From assembly GCA_947302675.1 (NCBI GenBank), contig CAMYWI010000025.1, positions 1 through 10,004 on the forward strand: DNA of 10,004 nucleotides. Reading direction: 5' to 3'. Positions 6,146 to 10,004 of this stretch are shown here, in pieces; the stretch's first letter is position 1; each line of letters begins with the position of its first letter. A program made the translations under genes and the position numbers. Source of the DNA: an uncultured Selenomonadales bacterium (GTDB taxonomy: Bacteria > Bacillota_C > Negativicutes > Selenomonadales > Selenomonadaceae). Under the pieces are notes generated by a model. It ran no database searches and had not been told where the DNA came from. It saw only the letters and a program-made list of their open reading frames with translations.

Positions 6146-9100
6146 CTAACGATTCAAGATTTTTTTGTCGTCGTCGAAGGCTCGCGCCCACGCCTCGACA
6201 AAATCATCATCAATCGGCACGCGCTTAATCACGTCGCCGAAAATTTCTAACACGTCGCGGCAAAAATCCTCCGCGCCCGCCCGAAACTCCTCGTCGATAG
6301 AAAAATTTTCCTGCCGAAGTTTGGAAGTCATAAGCGGCACGCCGTAACGCCAATAACCGACTTCGCGCGAACTTTCCAAAATCAATCGCCCGCGTTCACT
6401 CGAAAACTCCGCGCAAATTGCAAACGGGTCATGAAACTTTTTTGCCAACACCACGCCAAGCATTATTCCCGCGTAAAGCGACATGTCGTAGCCGAGCCGC
6501 TCCAACAAACTCCGCACGAACGGCACTTGCGACAAAAGATTTAACGCGCTCATCAAATGAAATACGCCAAAACCCATGACTCCGCAAAGCTGAATGTCGC
6601 TCATTTCGTCGCCGCCGAGATGCGTCAGTTTGTACGGCGAGTTCAAATTTTTGCCGATTAAATAATCCCACAGCGTCGCGTCCGCCTTGCGCAAGCCCGT
6701 TTCGCACGAGATTAAAAGTTTCTCGTAGCCCGCCACACCGCACTTTTTAAGGAGCCGCTCAAGGTCGGGCGTCTGAAGGCACGTATCAGAAATCAGCCAA
6801 ACTTTTTTCCTGCGCGTCAAAGCCGTCTTGAACCAGTCAAGAATCCTGTCGCGCGGCAAGCTCAATTTAATTTCCGTCGCAACCTCAAGCTCGCGAATCT
6901 TTTGACAAGTCTCCGCGTCAAGATTAGTCAGCGTCGCGAAAAATTTATAAATCTCGTCAAGCGTCGCGTCGGTGCCCTTCGCGCGGCTTGCAACAAATTC
7001 CGCCTCGTCGCGGAAAGTCGGGAAGTCAAAACTTTTTCCAAGCAAATCCTCAACCTTGAACCGAATAATTTCCTTGACGTGCGCGGGCTTGGCGACGTAG
7101 CGCATTGTCAGCGTGTCGAACACGGCGAACGAAATTATCTCGCCTTGATTCAAAATGTCGTCGCGAACGTCGGCATCGGTGCGCCCGCTGTACTGCCAGA
7201 AATTTTTGCTACCGATATTGATTGCGTAAGTCTCGGCGGCGGGGTCGAACTCGTAATAATCCATGCCCGCCGAGCGCGTCGCCAACAAAACTGACCGCTC
7301 GAAGGCGTGAGCCAACGTCCCGTCATTTTGCTTGCGTTCGGGCGGAAAGTCATCGAACGTCAAATGCAAGTCAAAAAATTTCTGCAAGGCTTGAGTTCGC
7401 GCCCAAAACATCGTGCCCGCCGGAAAGTCGAAGTAATCCGTTTTGTTCGGCGCAATCCCTGCGCGGGTCAAAAGTTGCAAGCCGACTTCGCGATTGGAAA
7501 GCCAGTTAAACGCGGCGTAGGGGACGTTGGGCGCGGGGCGCGGATAAATCACGCCAACTCTTTGATTATCGGCAAACGCCTTGAAAATTTTCTTGACGCG
7601 CTTGGAGTTGCCGAGCAGGGCGTTGAAAAGATACTTGCGCCAGTTGAATTGCTCCGAACCGCTGTAGAGAGACTTCTTGCTGTGAATGTGCGCGACAAAA
7701 TCATAAGCGGGCAAAAGGTCTCCAAAGCCCGCCAAAAACGGCGCGACATCTCGTCCGCGATTGGGCACGACACGCACGATAATTTTCTCCGCGTTGGAAA
7801 TTTTTTTGAAGGCGGCTTGAACTTTTTTAGCGGCTCCCTCGTCGACAATCGAGATAAGTGCGTCGAACTTGTAGGGAATGTTCTTGCAGGCGGTGACCAT
7901 TTCTTTAAGCAAGTCAAGATAAAAAATGTGCGCCTGAATCGCAATCTTGCCTGGCTGTTCGGAAAGCTCGCCGTCGAATTTATTCTGCCAGTCAACGGGC
8001 GGCGCGGGCGCAAAGCGATTGCTCATCTGCCACGCCTTGTAACGCTTGGTATTCTTCAACAGCGGCGCAAAGCACGTGTAAAATTTGTTCTTGAACGAAA
8101 TTTTTTTGTCGTCGTCAAACGGCATTGCCTGATATAAAAAATGCGCGGCGGTCAAAGCCTTCTCGCGATTGTCGGAGCGGAGCCACTTGCCGAAATTGTG
8201 GAAGGGCGCGACGAATTTCCACGAATTGGAATTTAAAATCGAATCGGTGAGCTTGGTGAGCCGCTGAATTTCCTTGAGCGTCTCGGCAAGAATCGCGGGA
8301 TAATTTTCCTCAATCTCACCAAAGACTTCAAAGGTCACGTGCCCCGACAAGTCCTTGACGTCAAAAATAATCTGCGGGTCGTTCGTCCAAAACCTGTAAA
8401 ACTCGCCGACAATCTCGCCGACGTTGCTTGAAAAAATTTCGCGCGGCTCGCCGTTAATCAGCGTACGATTTATCTTGAGCGAAATGAAATTTACATCGGG
8501 GTCAAAGCGCAGATACTTCACGGGACGCGCAACGTCGAAGTCGACGCGCCCATAAAATGTCCTCGTGGCGTCAATGTTTAGGAAAGTCGTCGCGGTCAAC
8601 AAAAATTCCTCGCCCTTGCTGACAAAAATCTCCGCGCGGAGCACGTTGAACTTCTGCTCGAGATTGAACACGTCGTAAGTGCCGCCATCGCGCAGAAAAG
8701 TTTTCTCGTCGTAGTTGTAGAGCGTTTTAATCTGCGCGGCATCGGCGGGCGAACTCAGCAAGTTTTTCAAAAGCTCAAGCCCCGCGAGATTGAAGGCGGA
8801 AGATTTTTTCTCAAGACAAATCTGCGCGAAGGCAAAGCGACGATTTATCTGCCCGTCGATTAAAAACTTCTTCGCCGCAGGAAAGACTTCCAAGAAAAAT
8901 TTATCGTCGTTGAAGTTGCCGGCGAACTCCCGCGCTATAAAATGAAACTCCAAATCCGCGCGGACGAGCTTGTCAAAAGACGTTGCCGAAGTATTCTCCT
9001 GCCGCGCCCGCCGCAATCTGAATCGCGTCAAACGTTCGGGCATAATAAAAATCTCCGCGTGAAAACAAAGCCGAATCCACATCAAATAATCGGGCAGTTG

Positions 9101-9655
9101 CCAAAAGCCGTGCAGGTCAAGCAAGCGATATTTCTCGTAAGCCTCGCGCCGCACCATTGCCGACGGGTGGCAAAGACAATTCGCGTTGTAAAAAAAATAA
9201 TTCAGCCACTCGGCGCGTGAACGATTAGGCTTGTCGAAGACGCTTTTATAAAAATCTTTGTCGTCAAGTTCGCGCAGATTGCCCTGCTCGTCAACGAACT
9301 CAACCCACGTGAAACACGCCGCATAATTCGGATTGGCGTCGAGAAACTTAACCTGCTTGTCAAGCTTGTCGAGTGTCCACAAGTCGTCCGAGTGGTGAAC
9401 CGCGATATACTCCCCTCGCGCAGATTGAACGGCGTCGCGAATCGCCAAGACCGGTCCGCGATTTTCCGCGTACAGAAAAGTTTTAATGCGCGGGTCGTCG
9501 AAACTCTTTATGATCTCGCGGCTGTTATCTTTGGAGCCGTCGTCGATTATCAACAGCTCGAAGTCGGCGAACGTCTGATTCAACACGCTCTCAATCGCCG
9601 CCGCCACGTACGCCGCGTGGTTGTAACTCGTCAAAATCACGCTGACTTTCGCCAT
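6146..9655 (-). CDS. Four-module glycan protein: GT2 glycosyltransferase, beta-rich region, RgpF module, HAD-like module
   Basis: This 1169-residue protein starts at the ATG at 9655, with AAGGAGG 6 bases before it; the ATG at 9679 lies before that site. Residues 1 to about 225 are a GT-A family 2 glycosyltransferase (VSVILTSYN, DDGS at 38-41, HHSDDLW at 87-93, LPDYLMW at 187-193). About 310-455 is a beta-rich region with an LRFDP motif near 383. A helical linker with NSNSWK leads to a rhamnan-synthesis-F-like module (about 545-820; VPNRGRDVAPFL, HIHSKKS). About 840-1150 is HAD-like, of the kind fused to polysaccharide enzymes. HAD motif I reads AVFDT: the nucleophilic Asp is Ala844, while motif II (S956-D957-T958), K990 and GGDEMSD (1014-1020) remain. 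It probably assembles a cell-surface or protein-linked glycan. No membrane segment or signal peptide was seen. It has its own promoter and terminator. Confidence 0.9.
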   Translation of the reverse strand: MAKVSVILTSYNHAAYVAAAIESVLNQTFADFELLIIDDGSKDNSREIIKSFDDPRIKTFLYAENRGPVLAIRDAVQSARGEYIAVHHSDDLWTLDKLDKQVKFLDANPNYAACFTWVEFVDEQGNLRELDDKDFYKSVFDKPNRSRAEWLNYFFYNANCLCHPSAMVRREAYEKYRLLDLHGFWQLPDYLMWIRLCFHAEIFIMPERLTRFRLRRARQENTSATSFDKLVRADLEFHFIAREFAGNFNDDKFFLEVFPAAKKFLIDGQINRRFAFAQICLEKKSSAFNLAGLELLKNLLSSPADAAQIKTLYNYDEKTFLRDGGTYDVFNLEQKFNVLRAEIFVSKGEEFLLTATTFLNIDATRTFYGRVDFDVARPVKYLRFDPDVNFISLKINRTLINGEPREIFSSNVGEIVGEFYRFWTNDPQIIFDVKDLSGHVTFEVFGEIEENYPAILAETLKEIQRLTKLTDSILNSNSWKFVAPFHNFGKWLRSDNREKALTAAHFLYQAMPFDDDKKISFKNKFYTCFAPLLKNTKRYKAWQMSNRFAPAPPVDWQNKFDGELSEQPGKIAIQAHIFYLDLLKEMVTACKNIPYKFDALISIVDEGAAKKVQAAFKKISNAEKIIVRVVPNRGRDVAPFLAGFGDLLPAYDFVAHIHSKKSLYSGSEQFNWRKYLFNALLGNSKRVKKIFKAFADNQRVGVIYPRPAPNVPYAAFNWLSNREVGLQLLTRAGIAPNKTDYFDFPAGTMFWARTQALQKFFDLHLTFDDFPPERKQNDGTLAHAFERSVLLATRSAGMDYYEFDPAAETYAINIGSKNFWQYSGRTDADVRDDILNQGEIISFAVFDTLTMRYVAKPAHVKEIIRFKVEDLLGKSFDFPTFRDEAEFVASRAKGTDATLDEIYKFFATLTNLDAETCQKIRELEVATEIKLSLPRDRILDWFKTALTRRKKVWLISDTCLQTPDLERLLKKCGVAGYEKLLISCETGLRKADATLWDYLIGKNLNSPYKLTHLGGDEMSDIQLCGVMGFGVFHLMSALNLLSQVPFVRSLLERLGYDMSLYAGIMLGVVLAKKFHDPFAICAEFSSERGRLILESSREVGYWRYGVPLMTSKLRQENFSIDEEFRAGAEDFCRDVLEIFGDVIKRVPIDDDFVEAWARAFDDDKKILNR

Positions 9656-9701
9656 TGCCAACCTCCTTTTTGAATTCATTTTAGTTTGGCTCGCGCTGAT
9701 A

Positions 9702-9729
9702 TTTTTATCAATTAGATTGGCTTTGTCAA
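9702..9729 (-). promoter_or_regulatory. Promoter of the glycosyltransferase gene with a dyad at the -10
   Basis: On the minus strand a perfect TTGACA (9729-9724) is followed after 16 bases by TAAAAA (9707-9702). A dyad, TGATA-AAAA-TATCA, covers the -10 and could be an operator. The leader to the ATG at 9655 is about 40 bases. Confidence 0.6.
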
Positions 9730-9740
9730 TGACTTTTTAC

Positions 9741-9772
9741 AAAAAAAAGAGCCTGCGCTTTTGCACAAGCTC
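9741..9772 (-). terminator. Strong rho-independent terminator after the right-edge gene
   Basis: On the minus strand a 10-pair stem (GAGCTTGTGC with GCGCAGGCTC, two G.U pairs) closes an AAAA loop and is followed by eight Ts (9748-9741). It lies 26 bases after the stop at 9799. A T-run also follows on the + strand, but no + strand gene reaches it. Confidence 0.9.
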
Positions 9773-9798
9773 CAAATTTTTTTATGCTAAGTTATCGA

Positions 9799-10004
9799 TT
9801 AGGTTTTATTAAGTTTAGCACCGTCGAGCGTACTGGAAACAGCGGTTGCGACATTAGTCTTGACCAAGTTCGTCGCGTAGTTCAGCTCAATTACTGCGTA
9901 GCTAGAAACGTCGGACTTGGAAACTTTCTTGTCGCTCCAGGTAATCAATTCGCCCTTGTCCGCGACAATCGTCGTAGTAGTGCCGTCGCCGCCGTCGACT
10001 GTTA
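9799..10004 (-). CDS. C-terminal end of an unrecognised protein; starts beyond the right edge
   Basis: The last 67 codons of a minus-strand frame run in from the right edge and end at TAA (9801-9799), with a strong terminator 26 bases later, which supports a real gene end. The visible part is rich in Thr, Ser, Val, Asp and Lys and has no Cys. It opens with a Gly/Asp/Thr stretch (TVDGGDGTTTTIV), continues with ELITWSDKK, and ends in an Ala/Val/Thr stretch finishing LDGAKLNKT. The composition suits a secreted or surface-exposed protein, but no family is recognisable and the N-terminus is not visible. Its codon usage resembles its neighbours. Confidence 0.65.
   Translation of the reverse strand, partial: TVDGGDGTTTTIVADKGELITWSDKKVSKSDVSSYAVIELNYATNLVKTNVATAVSSTLDGAKLNKT

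Noticed and set aside
7307..8137. A 276-codon open frame on the + strand.
   Set aside because: It lies wholly antisense to the RgpF module of the glycosyltransferase gene, which has clear motifs and its own start signals. The + frame shows no recognisable motif, and GC-rich codons on one strand often leave the other strand open.

Overview
The window reads as a gene-dense bacterial chromosome segment in which every supported gene lies on the minus strand, so the layout is described from the right edge (upstream) to the left edge. The organism is probably a strictly anaerobic Firmicute, most likely of the Negativicutes/Selenomonas type. That is inference from strong AAGGAGG ribosome sites, a 4Fe-4S aldo/keto reductase, a flavodoxin, a HydF-like GTPase and a multi-domain GT2-RgpF-HAD surface-glycan protein. 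No rRNA, tRNA, insertion sequence or CRISPR array was seen, and no stretch over 300 bases lacks a gene.

Region by region. (a) 9799-10004 is the C-terminal end of an unrecognised protein, closed by a strong terminator (9741-9772). (b) 6146-9655 is one 1169-residue protein joining a GT2 glycosyltransferase, a beta-rich middle region, a rhamnan-synthesis-F (RgpF) module and a HAD-like module whose nucleophilic Asp is replaced by Ala. It has its own promoter (9702-9729) and terminator (6100-6134). (c) 4238-6072 is a tight three-gene redox unit: an aldo/keto reductase with two C-terminal [4Fe-4S] motifs, an unknown 63-residue protein and a flavodoxin. The last two overlap by ATGA, and the unit ends at a terminator (4189-4218). 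(d) 1-4130 is a five-gene series behind a promoter at 4159-4187: a PHP-family phosphatase, a very short HydF-like GTPase, an exported protein with two similar halves, metA, and a repeat-rich protein that runs off the left edge and resembles the N-terminal part of FliK.

The most notable points are these. The MetA carries Glu111, the residue associated with acetyl-CoA rather than succinyl-CoA use. The HAD module looks catalytically dead. The HydF-like GTPase has lost the switch I segment and the remaining HydF domains. A nested inverted repeat with an internal extended -10 promoter covers the start of that GTPase and could make its translation depend on which promoter made the message. The left-edge gene (at least 305 codons) has two sets of short tandem repeats and an in-frame AATTCC-type dispersed repeat.

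The genes do not form one obvious pathway. The redox trio and the glycan gene look like separate transcription units. The five-gene series mixes amino-acid metabolism (metA, possibly the PHP phosphatase), a small GTPase and cell-surface or flagellar functions.
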